Assembly (NCBI GenBank): GCA_030150405.1
Contig: JASLFU010000004.1
Coordinates: 40,772-104,771, forward strand
Source: Ignatzschineria sp.
GTDB taxonomy: Bacteria; Pseudomonadota; Gammaproteobacteria; Cardiobacteriales; Wohlfahrtiimonadaceae
Direction of reading: 5' to 3'
Length of the DNA stretch: 64,000 nt
The position numbers and the translations under genes are program-made. Below the pieces are notes generated by a model, which saw only the letters and a list, made by a program, of their open reading frames with translations, was not told the origin of the DNA and did no database searches. Below are positions 1 through 9,530 of this stretch, one piece after another (the stretch's first letter is position 1; each line of letters opens with the position of its first letter).

Positions 1-1280
1 TAATTTGCCATATTCTCAGTAAGCCACTGAGCAATCTCTGAAAATTCAATATTATGTTGCTCCCCATCTTCACGCAAATCTTTTAAGGTCACAACACCCT
101 CTTCAAGCTCATTATCGCCCATAATAAGGGCAAATTTTGCCTGCGAGCGATCTGCTCTACGCATCTGCGAGCGCATACTTCCTCCACCAAGATTTGATGC
201 AATCTTTACATTAGGCAGGGCATCTCGAAGGGATTCCACAAGTTTTAACCCCTCTAAGGTCGCCTTTTCACCTAAAAAGATTGTAGAGAGTAACGGGAAA
301 GACTCCTTCGCTTCTACGCCACACTCTTTACAGAGTAGAATCAAGCGCTCCATCCCCATACCAAAACCGATCGCCGGAGTATGACGTCCTCCGAGCTCTT
401 CAACCATCTTATCGTAACGCCCACCTCCGCAAACGGTGCCCTGCGCTCCTAACTTTGTGGTTGTCCACTCAAAAACTGTACGGGTGTAGTAATCCATTCC
501 CCGAACAATACGGGGGTTAACAATATAGTCGATCCCCAATAGATCGAGCTGTTTACAGAGCGTCTCAAAGTGTGTTTTAGAGGCCTCATCTAAATGCTCT
601 AAAAGTTGTGGAGCCCCCTGAATGATCTCATCAAGATCAGGGTTTTTAGAATCTAAAATACGCAAAGGATTGGTATAAAGACGGCGCAAACTATCCTCAT
701 CGAGTTGATCTTTAAAACCTTCAAAATATTGGATAAGTTTTTCACGGTATACTTTTCGGCTCTCTGCAGTGCCCATGGAGTTGATCTCTAACTGCACTTC
801 ATCTCGAATACCCAGGCGAATCCAGAGGCGATTTAACATCGCTAACATCTCAGCATCAACATCTGGTGTTTCAACACCAAAAACCTCAATATCTGCCTGA
901 TGAAACTGACGATACCGCCCCTTTTGAGGACGCTCATAACGGAAACAAGGGCCAATTTGCCACACCTTTTGGATCTGATTATGAAACAATCCATTTTGTA
1001 CGCCTGCACGTACAATCCCCGCCGTCATCTCTGGGCGCAAGGTTAGACTGAGGTTGTCATTCTGATCAGGGAAAGTGTACATCTCCTTTTCCACAATATC
1101 AGTGACTTCACCAAGGGAACGGGTAAAGAGGCGAGTCTCTTCAAGCATCGGGGTGCGTAATTCGGCATACCCATACTCTGCAAAAATCGCCTTAAGCTCC
1201 CCTTCAATCGTTTGCCAATAACTGCTCTCTTCAGGTAGCCAATCGTGCATCCCTCGAATTGCGTTAATCTTTTTACTCAT
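1..1280 (-). CDS. hisS: Histidyl-tRNA synthetase (3' end at window edge)
   Basis: Class II aminoacyl-tRNA synthetase that charges tRNA-His in the cytoplasm. The reading frame starts at the ATG complementary to 1278-1280. It shows motif 2 (FRYERPQKGRYRQFHQ, about residues 113-128) and the histidine-specific RGMDYYTRTVFEW block near residue 265, both family hallmarks. About 426 codons are visible, close to the usual 424-residue length. The two bases at the window edge read TA on the coding strand, so the stop codon is probably cut by the border. It lies 3 bp after rodZ, and a GAGGAG inside the rodZ 3' end can serve as its ribosome binding site, so it is probably co-transcribed and translationally coupled. 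Confidence 0.96.
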   Translation of the reverse strand, partial: MSKKINAIRGMHDWLPEESSYWQTIEGELKAIFAEYGYAELRTPMLEETRLFTRSLGEVTDIVEKEMYTFPDQNDNLSLTLRPEMTAGIVRAGVQNGLFHNQIQKVWQIGPCFRYERPQKGRYRQFHQADIEVFGVETPDVDAEMLAMLNRLWIRLGIRDEVQLEINSMGTAESRKVYREKLIQYFEGFKDQLDEDSLRRLYTNPLRILDSKNPDLDEIIQGAPQLLEHLDEASKTHFETLCKQLDLLGIDYIVNPRIVRGMDYYTRTVFEWTTTKLGAQGTVCGGGRYDKMVEELGGRHTPAIGFGMGMERLILLCKECGVEAKESFPLLSTIFLGEKATLEGLKLVESLRDALPNVKIASNLGGGSMRSQMRRADRSQAKFALIMGDNELEEGVVTLKDLREDGEQHNIEFSEIAQWLTENMAN

Positions 1281-1283
1281 AAT

Positions 1284-2711
1284 TTATCGATACTCCTCAG
1301 AGTTTAACGAAAAGCGCATAATCGTTACGCCCTCGGTTGCAGGTTTGTAGCGGTAAGCCGGAATCTCTACCCCATCCGCGCTAATTTTCTCAATGGCGTG
1401 GGGATTTCCTAATTGTACGTCAAAACTTCCTAATGCTTGCAAGCGGTACTCTTCCCCGCCTCGTAAAATACGGCTCGTTAAGATATCGCCCTTCGCATCA
1501 ATGATCTCTAATGTGGTCAGATCGCTTGCACTAAAACGAAATTCAACGGGGCTAAAATCGATCTCTTCTTGCGACTCTTGACGCGCCTCTAAAAGCGCAT
1601 CCCGCTTCTCTAAAAAGAGGGTGAGCTCCTCGGAAAATTGCTCTTCAGTGATCTTTTCAAGGCTTAGGGCTTCCTCTATTTCAGCTCGAAATTCGGCCTC
1701 TTCCTCAGCCATTTGGCGCTGAAAACGCTCTTCATCGATCCGCTTGCCAGAGATTAAGGTACGCCCTAAAAACTCAAAAAAGCCTAACGGCTGATCATAA
1801 ATAGAGAAACTCTCTTGGCTCTCTTTCGCTAGTGTTGCATTGAGTTCCTGAGTGCCTCCAGGCCCTAAGCGCTCTCTCTTTGAACCTAAGTAGAGATAGA
1901 GCGGATGCTGATCTGCCAGTAGAAGAGAAGGCGCATTACGATTATGGGAAAGATCAATTTTAGGCAGCGAAGCTTGATCGATAAGGGCTGCATAATAACG
2001 TGTTGCCCCACCTAACGTTTCAAAATTTGTGGTGACCTTTTGAATGCTTTTATCTTCCACAATGGCCTCGTGATCCCCGAGATTCTTTTCCGCTCGGGCT
2101 AGGGATTCTAGCGCTTCTTCCTCTAAATAATAAGGCTGCGCCCTCTTCTCGCCCTCTTTTGCCTCAGGATGATCTTTCAGAAGCTCATCTAAACTCTTTT
2201 GGGCAGTCTGTGAGCTCTGTTGCTCAAACTCTAAAGGGGGAAGACGTTCCTCTAATACAGAGGGAGAGCCCTCGTCACGCGCACCCCAGTTATCTTTAAA
2301 TTGTGGGGAAAGATTAATCGGGATCACGCCGGACTGAATTAAAAATGCGATACCCGCAATAACTAGAATCACAAATCCTACATAATATTTTAAGGTGAGA
2401 TTCTTCTTTTTATCTTCTGCTTCCCGCTTAACTTGGGAGCTCTTTAAAATGCCTTGCGCAAAAGGATCATTGCTGTCGTGTAAATTTTCGATAATCGTCT
2501 CATATTTAGAGCGATCTAAACCTAAAAACTTTACATATTTTCGAAGATGGTTCTTGGCATAAAGAAGCGCGCCAATCTCGCTATAATCGCCGCTTTCAAG
2601 CGCTTCAATGACAGCAACTCGGAGCGATAATGCCCGTGAAACATCATCAATAGAGATCTGCTGCGATTCCCGCGCTTCTCGTAATGTTTGCCCTAATTCT
2701 GCTGCTTGCAT
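1284..2711 (-). CDS. rodZ: RodZ cell-shape protein with long acidic periplasmic region
   Basis: Membrane-anchored partner of MreB that organises lateral wall growth. Residues 1-75 form the cytoplasmic helix-turn-helix domain typical of RodZ. A basic stretch precedes one membrane helix at about 109-130. The C-terminal 80 residues resemble the periplasmic DUF4115 domain (IIDAKGDIL and VQLGNP patterns). The 475-residue length exceeds the roughly 340 of E. coli RodZ. The excess is a highly acidic, helix-prone stretch around 310-400 rich in Glu and Arg. The start is supported by AAAGG seven bases upstream. It sits 13 bp after pilW and 3 bp before hisS. The usual neighbour ispG is absent. The RodZ call is firm; the role of the insert is unknown. 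Confidence 0.9.
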   Translation of the reverse strand: MQAAELGQTLREARESQQISIDDVSRALSLRVAVIEALESGDYSEIGALLYAKNHLRKYVKFLGLDRSKYETIIENLHDSNDPFAQGILKSSQVKREAEDKKKNLTLKYYVGFVILVIAGIAFLIQSGVIPINLSPQFKDNWGARDEGSPSVLEERLPPLEFEQQSSQTAQKSLDELLKDHPEAKEGEKRAQPYYLEEEALESLARAEKNLGDHEAIVEDKSIQKVTTNFETLGGATRYYAALIDQASLPKIDLSHNRNAPSLLLADQHPLYLYLGSKRERLGPGGTQELNATLAKESQESFSIYDQPLGFFEFLGRTLISGKRIDEERFQRQMAEEEAEFRAEIEEALSLEKITEEQFSEELTLFLEKRDALLEARQESQEEIDFSPVEFRFSASDLTTLEIIDAKGDILTSRILRGGEEYRLQALGSFDVQLGNPHAIEKISADGVEIPAYRYKPATEGVTIMRFSLNSEEYR

Positions 2712-2724
2712 CTTGTAACCTTTC

Positions 2725-3480
2725 TTATTGCGTGTTGCGCCCTGAATGAAACTGAGTCGCTAATACCTGCGCATAGCGCGCCTCATCACCTCTATTTTTA
2801 AGCGCTCGGCTTAGCCGCAAACCAAGCTCAGCGCTCTTTTCGCTATAGCCCCGAAGATCATTATATTGATCTAACACCGCCATCGCTGCTAAATGCTCTC
2901 CCCGCTGCTCCTTTACAAGCGCAAGAAGATAGTAATTTTCGGGATATTGTTTATCCGCGACAATACCCCTTTCAGCATAATCCTCTGCCTTTTGCCAAGC
3001 ATCTTTGCCTAAAGCACATATTCCCGCACCTGCTAATAGAGGCGCTTTTATAGACTTTCGGCTAGGCATTTCGCTCTCTAAACTTAAAGCCTCATCCCCT
3101 TTAAGATAACAGCGCAAAGTGAGGTAATTTTGCGTAGCCACCTCATCGAAAGGATCGAGCATCATCGCTTGTAAAAAGTGCTCTTGAGCTAAGGTCACCT
3201 GCCCTCTTCGCTCATAGAGTACGCCAAGTGCATTATGCCCTTGAGCAAAGTTTGGGGAATTTTCTAAAATTCGTTCTAGTTTACTCTTCGCCGCCCCATA
3301 ATTTGCCGATTCAATATATTCCAAACTTAACTGATAATGGGTCTGATCCGCCTCACTTAAGGCTTCAAAGGGGGTCGACTTCCCTCGCAACTCCCCTGCT
3401 AAAAAGGGTGTTGTTGCGCATCCCGTTAACACAATGAAAGCCCCTATGGTAAGGAGCTTCGCTTTTATAGTAGAAATCAT
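2725..3480 (-). CDS. pilW: PilW/PilF-like TPR lipoprotein
   Basis: Probable outer-membrane lipoprotein needed for type IV pilus secretin assembly or stability. The N-terminus is a lipoprotein signal peptide ending in the lipobox LTGC at about residues 18-21. It is followed by tetratricopeptide helices; ALGVLYERRGQVTLAQEHFLQA near 85-106 is a clear TPR unit. The 251-residue length matches PilF/PilW. The position between rlmN and rodZ is the classic gammaproteobacterial one. No other pilus gene lies in the window, so function is inferred from family and gene order. No clear Shine-Dalgarno precedes the ATG, but the signal peptide fixes the start well. Confidence 0.82.
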   Translation of the reverse strand: MISTIKAKLLTIGAFIVLTGCATTPFLAGELRGKSTPFEALSEADQTHYQLSLEYIESANYGAAKSKLERILENSPNFAQGHNALGVLYERRGQVTLAQEHFLQAMMLDPFDEVATQNYLTLRCYLKGDEALSLESEMPSRKSIKAPLLAGAGICALGKDAWQKAEDYAERGIVADKQYPENYYLLALVKEQRGEHLAAMAVLDQYNDLRGYSEKSAELGLRLSRALKNRGDEARYAQVLATQFHSGRNTQ

Positions 3481-3587
3481 TGTTTTAGAAGATCACTCAA
3501 TAATTCGTTTTAGCCTTATTAAATGTTTCTAATCCTTGAATTCTTTTTCCTCTTTTAGAGTATAAAACTGAAGCAGAGATTCCCGCT

Positions 3588-4721
3588 CTACTTCTTTGTG
3601 CGCTTGGTGCGATCTTTCACTTTTCCTGCTAATTGACCACAAGCTGCATCCACATCTTCGCCCCGGGTTTTTCTTGTCACCACGACAATTCCATACCCTT
3701 TAAGCGTATTTCTAAAATGATCGATGCTCTTTTCGGTGGAGGTTTCATAATCCGCCCCATCAAAAGGATTCCAAGGGATTAAATTCACCTTCCCGGGGAT
3801 ATCGCGGATCAATCTTGCTAATGCATGCGCATCCTCTTCACGATCATTGACATCCTTAAGCATCACATACTCCCAGGTAATTTTTTTAGGCGTGCCCTCA
3901 ATATAGTGACGGCAAGCAGCTAAAAGCTCCTCAATGGGGTATTTTTCATTAATGGGTACTAACTCATCCCGAAGGGTGTTATAGGGCGCATGGAGCGAAA
4001 TTGCCAGCGCCACATCACTATCTTCCTTCAGTCGAATAAGAGCTGGGACAACGCCCGAGGTACTTAACGTTACCCGGCGCTTAGAGAAGCCAAACCCAAA
4101 ATCATCGAGCATGATATCCATCGCGGCGACCACATTACGATAATTAAGAAGTGGCTCCCCCATCCCCATAAATACAATATTAGTGAGCTTTCTTGGGGTG
4201 AAATTATCGATCTCTTCAAAATCATTTAAGAGATGCTTTGCAATCATCACCTGACCGATAATCTCCTCAACTGTGAGATTGCGGTTAAAGCCCTGCTTTC
4301 CTGTGGCGCAAAAAGAGCAGTCGAGCGCACAGCCCACCTGCGATGATACACAGAGCGTCCCGCGCCCCTCTTCTGGAATAAAGACCATCTCGATGGAGTT
4401 TCCAGAATCCATGCGCACTAGCCATTTACGCGTACCATCTTCAGAGAGATTATCCTCAATCACCTCAGGCAGGTGCAAAGTGGTGAGCTCTTTAAGTTTC
4501 TCCCGTGTCTTTTTAGAGACATCCGTCATCTCATCGATCGACTTAATCCCCTTATGATAGAGCCACTTCATAATTTGTGTAGCTCGATAAGGTTTCTCGC
4601 CAATCGATAGACAAAACTCTTTAAGCTCTGCTTGCGTTAAGCTGTAGAGGTTGAGTTTCTGCTCCCCCTCTACACCACTGTTACGCCCGATCTTCTCTTC
4701 TACTACAGGAATATCTAACAT
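3588..4721 (-). CDS. rlmN: Dual-specificity rRNA/tRNA methyltransferase RlmN
   Basis: Radical-SAM enzyme that methylates C2 of A2503 in 23S rRNA and A37 in some tRNAs. The iron-sulfur triad CxxxCxxC is visible at C131, C135 and C138. The two reactive cysteines of the ping-pong mechanism are at C124 (GTLCVSSQ) and C361 (VDAACGQL). The SAM-binding MGMGEPLLN motif is also present. Length of 377 residues is normal. It is followed on the same strand by pilW 107 bp away and preceded by ndk 60 bp away, the conserved ndk-rlmN-pilW order. No marked oddity was seen. Confidence 0.96.
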   Translation of the reverse strand: MLDIPVVEEKIGRNSGVEGEQKLNLYSLTQAELKEFCLSIGEKPYRATQIMKWLYHKGIKSIDEMTDVSKKTREKLKELTTLHLPEVIEDNLSEDGTRKWLVRMDSGNSIEMVFIPEEGRGTLCVSSQVGCALDCSFCATGKQGFNRNLTVEEIIGQVMIAKHLLNDFEEIDNFTPRKLTNIVFMGMGEPLLNYRNVVAAMDIMLDDFGFGFSKRRVTLSTSGVVPALIRLKEDSDVALAISLHAPYNTLRDELVPINEKYPIEELLAACRHYIEGTPKKITWEYVMLKDVNDREEDAHALARLIRDIPGKVNLIPWNPFDGADYETSTEKSIDHFRNTLKGYGIVVVTRKTRGEDVDAACGQLAGKVKDRTKRTKK

Positions 4722-4781
4722 CGATATCTACAGCTGTCCTTAGCGTTTTAATGAAAGAATTTGCCCTTTAAAGGTATGCGA

Positions 4782-5219
4782 TTATGCACACACTTTAGGC
4801 GCTGCAACAGCATCTTTACCAAAGAAGTACTCGATCTCAACTTTAGCTGTTTCAGGCGCATCTGAACCGTGAACGGCGTTTGCATCAATCGACTCTGCAT
4901 AGTCGTGACGAAGTGTACCTGCTAATGCTTCCTGAGGATTCGTTGCACCCATAAGATCACGATGTTTTGCAATCACATCTTCACCTTCAAGCACTGAGAT
5001 CATCACAGGACCTGAGATCATAAACTCCACTAAATCATTAAAGAAAGGACGCTCTTTATGCACTGCGTAGAAACCTTCTGCTTCTTCGCGGGTTAAGTGC
5101 GCCATTTTTGCCGCTACAATTTTAAAACCTGCTGCTTCAAAGCGTGAGTAGATCGCACCAATCACGTTTTTACCTACAGCATCGGGCTTAATGATCGATA
5201 AAGTTTGTTGTTTGCTCAT
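4782..5219 (-). CDS. ndk: Nucleoside diphosphate kinase
   Basis: Transfers the gamma phosphate between nucleoside triphosphates and diphosphates through a phosphohistidine, balancing NTP and dNTP pools. With the chosen start the protein has 145 residues; the catalytic histidine is H117 in NAVHGSDA and the N-terminus [11 protein letters not shown] is family-typical. The frame could open four codons earlier at a TTG (5231), but a GGAG lies six bases before the ATG at 5217-5219, and homologues begin just before the SIIKPDAV strand, so the shorter form is preferred. A dyad with an extended -10 sequence lies upstream at 5255-5282. Confidence 0.96.
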   Translation of the reverse strand: MSKQQTLSIIKPDAVGKNVIGAIYSRFEAAGFKIVAAKMAHLTREEAEGFYAVHKERPFFNDLVEFMISGPVMISVLEGEDVIAKHRDLMGATNPQEALAGTLRHDYAESIDANAVHGSDAPETAKVEIEYFFGKDAVAAPKVCA

Positions 5220-5254
5220 TGTCATCTCCAATTTATAAGTTTACATAAAGATAA

Positions 5255-5282
5255 GGCGGATAAGTTTACCATACTTTCCGCC
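5255..5282 (-). promoter_or_regulatory. Dyad with extended -10 promoter upstream of ndk
   Basis: On the coding strand GGCGGAAAGT pairs with ACTTATCCGCC across a 7-base loop (one bulged A). The loop and inner arm carry TGGTAAACT, an extended -10 (TG, one base, TAAACT; hexamer complementary to 5263-5268). No good -35 lies 17 bases upstream. The same 15-base word AAAGTATGGTAAACT recurs at the orn promoter. The hairpin might also end the cysK transcript, since TTATCTTTAT follows it, but that run is weak. Confidence 0.4.
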
Positions 5283-5427
5283 CTATTATCCCAAAATGTT
5301 GAGGCAAATTGCCCCACATCGCTATTTTTTATAAAGGATTATCTCTACCGTAATAAAAGCTTTTTTAAACTAAATTCTTCTACAAAAACATCTCTTAACT
5401 ACGGAGTCAATCTAAAGCATTACGCCT

Positions 5428-6357
5428 CTATTGATACGCCGCAAAAAGTGGCGTAGAGAGGTAACGCTCCCCAAAAGAGGGGATAATCGCAACAATTAAC
5501 TTTCCCCGATTCTCCTCTTTCTCTGCCTCTTTGAGGGCGGCTAATATAGCTGCGCCTGAAGAGATCCCCACTAATAAGCCCTCCTCTTTAGCGGCTCTTT
5601 GCGCCATTGCAATAGCATCGTCACTCTTAATCTGGGTAATGGAATCATAAATATGGGTGTTTAATGTTTTAGGAACAAAACCCGCCCCAATCCCCTGAAT
5701 TTTATGGGGCCCCATCTTCCCGCCTGATAAAACATGAGATTCCTCAGGTTCAACGGCAATAACTTTTACGCTCGGCTTTTTCTCTTTTAAAACTTCACCA
5801 ATCCCTGTAATCGTCCCCCCGGTACCGACACCTGCCACCACCATATCCACTTTGCCATCGGTATCATTCCAGATCTCAAGAGCGGTCGTTTTACGGTGAA
5901 CCTCTGGGTTTGCGCTATTTTCAAACTGCTGTGGCATAAAGGCATTGGGATTATTTTCGGTGAGCTCTTTTGCTTTCTCGATAGCGCCGGGCATGCCCTT
6001 TGCACCCTCAGTTAAAACGAGATTGGCTCCATACCCTTTTAGGAGAAGCTGCCGCTCTTTACTCATTGTTTCTGGCATGGTGAGCGTTAAGGGATAGCCT
6101 TTGGCCGCGCAGACCATCGCCAACCCAATCCCGGTATTGCCCGATGTGGGCTCAATAATCACCGAGTTTTCGTTGAGTTTCCCCGCCTTTTCCGCCGCTT
6201 CAATCATTGCCAAAGCGATGCGATCTTTCACTGAATGGGAGGGATTAAAATACTCCAACTTTAGCACCACACGCCCCGGGAGCTCTTTCCCTAACCGATT
6301 TAGCCCAACTAAAGGGGTGTTGCCAATAAGCTCAGTGATATTATTTGCTATTTTCAT
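5428..6357 (-). CDS. cysK: Cysteine synthase A (O-acetylserine sulfhydrylase)
   Basis: PLP enzyme that makes cysteine from O-acetylserine and sulfide. The 309-residue protein has the PLP lysine K44 in SHSVKDR, the substrate loop PTSGNTG near 69-75 and the phosphate-binding [10 protein letters not shown] near 180. The frame is open 29 codons further upstream, but that stretch is not enzyme-like, and GAGGAG lies just before the ATG at 6355-6357, matching the N-terminus [16 protein letters not shown] of the family. It follows the B12 genes on the same strand with a gap of 110 bp. CysM is less likely because the sequence pattern is CysK-like, but substrate preference cannot be read directly. Confidence 0.93.
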   Translation of the reverse strand: MKIANNITELIGNTPLVGLNRLGKELPGRVVLKLEYFNPSHSVKDRIALAMIEAAEKAGKLNENSVIIEPTSGNTGIGLAMVCAAKGYPLTLTMPETMSKERQLLLKGYGANLVLTEGAKGMPGAIEKAKELTENNPNAFMPQQFENSANPEVHRKTTALEIWNDTDGKVDMVVAGVGTGGTITGIGEVLKEKKPSVKVIAVEPEESHVLSGGKMGPHKIQGIGAGFVPKTLNTHIYDSITQIKSDDAIAMAQRAAKEEGLLVGISSGAAILAALKEAEKEENRGKLIVAIIPSFGERYLSTPLFAAYQ

Positions 6358-6467
6358 GCCTCTTCTCCTCAATGTCTGCTGCTCTTTTATGCAGTTATTC
6401 AATAGATTATCGATCTCTCGATACGATTCATTTTCGCACCTCATCTTTTTTAGTGCAATCAGTTCAA

Positions 6468-7484
6468 CTATTGGTAAAGTATCTCGCTGAGCGCCTTTGC
6501 AACAATTTCGCTAAACTTTTTAGTGGGAATTTGTGTAGGATACCCCCGAATCTCATAAACTCGCCCCTCCTTAACGGCGGCTAGCTGCCCTAAAATCCCC
6601 CAATCAAAACTTTCTGCAGATAATGCACGCACTCTAATCACCTCTCTTTGCTCAAAGGCTTGCTGAGACTTTTGAGCAGCTGTTTTTAAGAGCATTGCAT
6701 TATCAACCTCCTCCCCCTGAAAACGCGCATCCGCTCCATTTAGGAAAATAATCCAATCAGGATTGAGGCGATAGATCGCTTCTGCCGAAAGCTCAGGGGC
6801 ATTGAGCGGCCCTAAATAACTATTTTCCGCCCCAATCGCTGTTAAAATCTCGCTATGATAACTTCTCCCCGCCCCCATAAGAGGGAAGGTGAGCGATTCT
6901 TTCTCATTAAAATCATAATGATAGAGTAGTAACACCTTCGGAGGAGATTCATTTCTCTCCTTTTGAGCAAAGAGAAAGGGCTCTGATTGAGAAACCTCTT
7001 CCCGCCCTGCAAAGCAATGAGATTTTATCGCTCTTTCTGCCTCTTCCATCCTCTCTAAATGATCGAGCGAAAACGCTTTAGCCGTAATACCAAATCGTGC
7101 CAACTGCGCAATTAAGGCGTGATTCTCTTGCCCTTGCATTAATACAAGATCAGGCTTTAAGGCGATCACTCGCTCAAGATTGAGATTAAAATAGCCTCCA
7201 ACATTGAGAATCTCCCGTAAAGAAGAATTCCCTTCTTCCTCTCTCTTCCCATCCTGCGATTGATATTGCTCCACCACCGGCCCAGGTAATCTACAATATG
7301 GGGTTGCCCCAACCACATTCTCCCCTAATCCAATATCCACTAAGAGCGCACTTATTGCAGGGGTAAGGGAGACAATCCGCTCACACCGCCCCTTACTCTT
7401 TTCTGGTGATGCCGCAAGCCCGATGTTCAGACTTAAAGCAAATAATAACGCCAGTAAACATCCACTTTTTAAGATTCTACCCAT
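6468..7484 (-). CDS. btuF: Periplasmic vitamin B12-binding protein BtuF-like
   Basis: Probable periplasmic binding protein that hands cobalamin to BtuCD. After a hydrophobic signal (about residues 7-25, ending near LAAS) comes [30 protein letters not shown], the usual opening of cobalamin and siderophore binding proteins, and a long C-terminal lobe, 338 residues in all, longer than E. coli BtuF (266). The start is uncertain: ATG at 7484 has a weak GGA seven bases upstream; an alternative ATG at 7496 directly follows a terminator-like hairpin and has no ribosome site. It is downstream of btuB on the same strand. Cobalamin as ligand is inferred from the btuB riboswitch nearby. Confidence 0.78.
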   Translation of the reverse strand: MGRILKSGCLLALLFALSLNIGLAASPEKSKGRCERIVSLTPAISALLVDIGLGENVVGATPYCRLPGPVVEQYQSQDGKREEEGNSSLREILNVGGYFNLNLERVIALKPDLVLMQGQENHALIAQLARFGITAKAFSLDHLERMEEAERAIKSHCFAGREEVSQSEPFLFAQKERNESPPKVLLLYHYDFNEKESLTFPLMGAGRSYHSEILTAIGAENSYLGPLNAPELSAEAIYRLNPDWIIFLNGADARFQGEEVDNAMLLKTAAQKSQQAFEQREVIRVRALSAESFDWGILGQLAAVKEGRVYEIRGYPTQIPTKKFSEIVAKALSEILYQ

Positions 7485-7497
7485 TGTTTTATCCATT

Positions 7498-7526
7498 AAA
7501 AAAGAGCGCACACACGGCACGCTCTT
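7498..7526 (-). terminator. Terminator-like hairpin between btuB and btuF
   Basis: On the coding strand AAGAGCG and CGCTCTT form a 7-bp stem around an 11-base loop, and the T run extends to six T at 7503-7498. It lies 86 bp after the btuB stop and ends two bases before one possible btuF ATG. It could terminate btuB or attenuate btuF. Confidence 0.55.
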
Positions 7527-7611
7527 AACTTCTATATAACCTCTAATAAAGATCTTAAGGAGAGGATTTAATCTCTCGATAACGTCTCTATCCCCTCTTT
7601 AACACTCTTTA

Positions 7612-9501
7612 TTAAAGCGAGACATTTACACCAAGATATCCAGTAGCTCCCTGCTCTCGATATCCATCAGCGAAGTTATACTTCTTATCGAAGAGATTTT
7701 TCACCTTGAGATCCACCGCAAAATTACGATTAATTTTATAGCTTGCCGCCACATCAAACAGCGCAAATGCTTTAAGATCCTGATCCCCTAAATCTTTACG
7801 CTTACTGTAATAAGTGCCGCTAAGATTGAGGTTCAGATTCTCCATAGGTGCATAATTGAGTGATGCCCCCAAAGTATGCTTAGGTCTGCGAAGCATCCGC
7901 TTATAACTCCCTCCTGGGGCTCTCTCTTTTGCGCTTAAATAGGTGTAATGGGCACTTAGCTGAAGCTCATCATTAAAGCGGATATCCCCCGCAAGCTCGA
8001 TACCCTGCATCTTTGCCCGATCAAGATTGCGATATTCCCCCTGCCAATTCCCAAGATCAAAATAATCGATCATCTCTTTATAGCGATTATAAAAGTAGGT
8101 CAATTCAATTTGACTATCGCTTGTCGGCTGATAAACCATCCCTAAATCAAATCCGACATTCGTCTCCGCTTTCAGCTCCCGATTGCCTACAAAACCATCA
8201 TAAAGTTGGTAGATATTGGGGGCATTAAACCCTGTTCCGACACTTCCTTTAAGCGCAAAAAAGTTGGTGAAGTTATAGCGTGAAGTTGCACGATAGGTCA
8301 CCTTACCCCCAAACTCTGAGTTTTTATCGTAACGAATACCAAGGGTATTAAAGAAGCGATCATTAAAATTAAAGGATTGATCGAGATAGATCGACTTTGT
8401 ATTTTGGGAGTGCTTTTCGTTATTTCCTTCGCCATGCTCATGGCTATAACTTACGCCGAACGCCGTTTCAAAATCTTTATGCAGACGGAGCGTATTATAG
8501 AGCCCCACTGTCTGCCCTCTACTCTTAAATTCATTGAGCGTCTTTTCGTGCCCTAAAAAATCCCCCGTTGCCCAATCAAAAAGTGCATTTCCAGAGTGAT
8601 TTTCTCGACGAAGATCTGAAAGTGTGTAGGCTAAGCTTGTTGAAAGCTGATCCTCAAAAAACTCCCCATTTAACGCAACTCTGCCGGTAAATTGCTTACT
8701 ATGGTTTTCATCCCGATAGGGGGTTGCGTTCCAATTATTATCATAATCTGCGCGGCGATTGTTGTATAAAAAGGCAAGATCAAGATCGAGCTCATCGGTT
8801 AAAAGGATATTCACCGAACCTGATAATTGGCGGTTTTTATAACGATCTTTATCCCTATTTTTATCGAGTTTACCGGGATAATCTTCGGTAGCATCAATAC
8901 CTTTACTGCGCTCCATCAAGCCTGCCAATGAGTAGCGGAATTGATTCACCGTGCCAGATGTTGCCGCACTTGTGGTAAAGGTATTATTGGTATCGCCCCC
9001 AAAATGGAGATTTGTTTGGGGCGTCCCCCCTTTTTTAGTAAAGAGTTGGATCACTCCCCCCATTGCCGAGCTTCCATAGAGCGTACTTTGCGGGCCTTTT
9101 AAAACCTCAATACGATCAATATTAAGTAGACGCCCAAAGTTTGCAAAATCTACACTGCGCCCTGCTCCCATCGCATCCCCCACAGGTACACCATCAACTA
9201 AAACGAGTGTATGCTCACTTTTAGAGCCCCGAATAAAGAGCGAACTTGGGCCATTTAAACCATTTTGGCTTAAAGTGATGCCAGGCTGCGCGGCAATTGC
9301 TTCAGTTACCGTTTGATATTGTCGTTGTTTTATCTCTGCTTCTGTAATCAGAAGGGAACTACTCCCAAGCTGATCACTCACCGCTCCTATACGATTCGCA
9401 GTGAAGAGAATCTCCTCTCTTTCGGGGGAGAACTCGGCGCTACTTGCCGCCGAAATTAGTAGCGCTATCGTTAGCGCCGTTTTTTTATATTTGATTAACA
9501 T
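7612..9501 (-). CDS. btuB: TonB-dependent vitamin B12 receptor BtuB
   Basis: Outer-membrane beta-barrel receptor importing cobalamin using TonB energy. The 629-residue protein has a signal peptide (about 1-22), a TonB-box-like stretch EILFTANR near 29-36, a plug domain with FIRGSKSEHTLVLVDGVPVGD and IDRIEVLKGPQSTLYGSSAMGGVI, and a barrel of alternating aromatic strands to the end. The last residue is Leu rather than the more usual Phe or Tyr. A cobalamin-riboswitch-like leader lies directly upstream, which is the main reason to prefer B12 over a siderophore. AAGAGG sits only two bases from the ATG, an unusually tight ribosome site that may be part of the switch. Confidence 0.88.
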   Translation of the reverse strand: MLIKYKKTALTIALLISAASSAEFSPEREEILFTANRIGAVSDQLGSSSLLITEAEIKQRQYQTVTEAIAAQPGITLSQNGLNGPSSLFIRGSKSEHTLVLVDGVPVGDAMGAGRSVDFANFGRLLNIDRIEVLKGPQSTLYGSSAMGGVIQLFTKKGGTPQTNLHFGGDTNNTFTTSAATSGTVNQFRYSLAGLMERSKGIDATEDYPGKLDKNRDKDRYKNRQLSGSVNILLTDELDLDLAFLYNNRRADYDNNWNATPYRDENHSKQFTGRVALNGEFFEDQLSTSLAYTLSDLRRENHSGNALFDWATGDFLGHEKTLNEFKSRGQTVGLYNTLRLHKDFETAFGVSYSHEHGEGNNEKHSQNTKSIYLDQSFNFNDRFFNTLGIRYDKNSEFGGKVTYRATSRYNFTNFFALKGSVGTGFNAPNIYQLYDGFVGNRELKAETNVGFDLGMVYQPTSDSQIELTYFYNRYKEMIDYFDLGNWQGEYRNLDRAKMQGIELAGDIRFNDELQLSAHYTYLSAKERAPGGSYKRMLRRPKHTLGASLNYAPMENLNLNLSGTYYSKRKDLGDQDLKAFALFDVAASYKINRNFAVDLKVKNLFDKKYNFADGYREQGATGYLGVNVSL

Positions 9502-9530
9502 AGCCTCTTAAACCTCGAGAGTGTTAAAAA

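Noticed and set aside
4722..4781. CCTTTAAAGG palindrome between ndk and rlmN as a terminator
   Set aside because: Short, AT-rich stem without a following T run.
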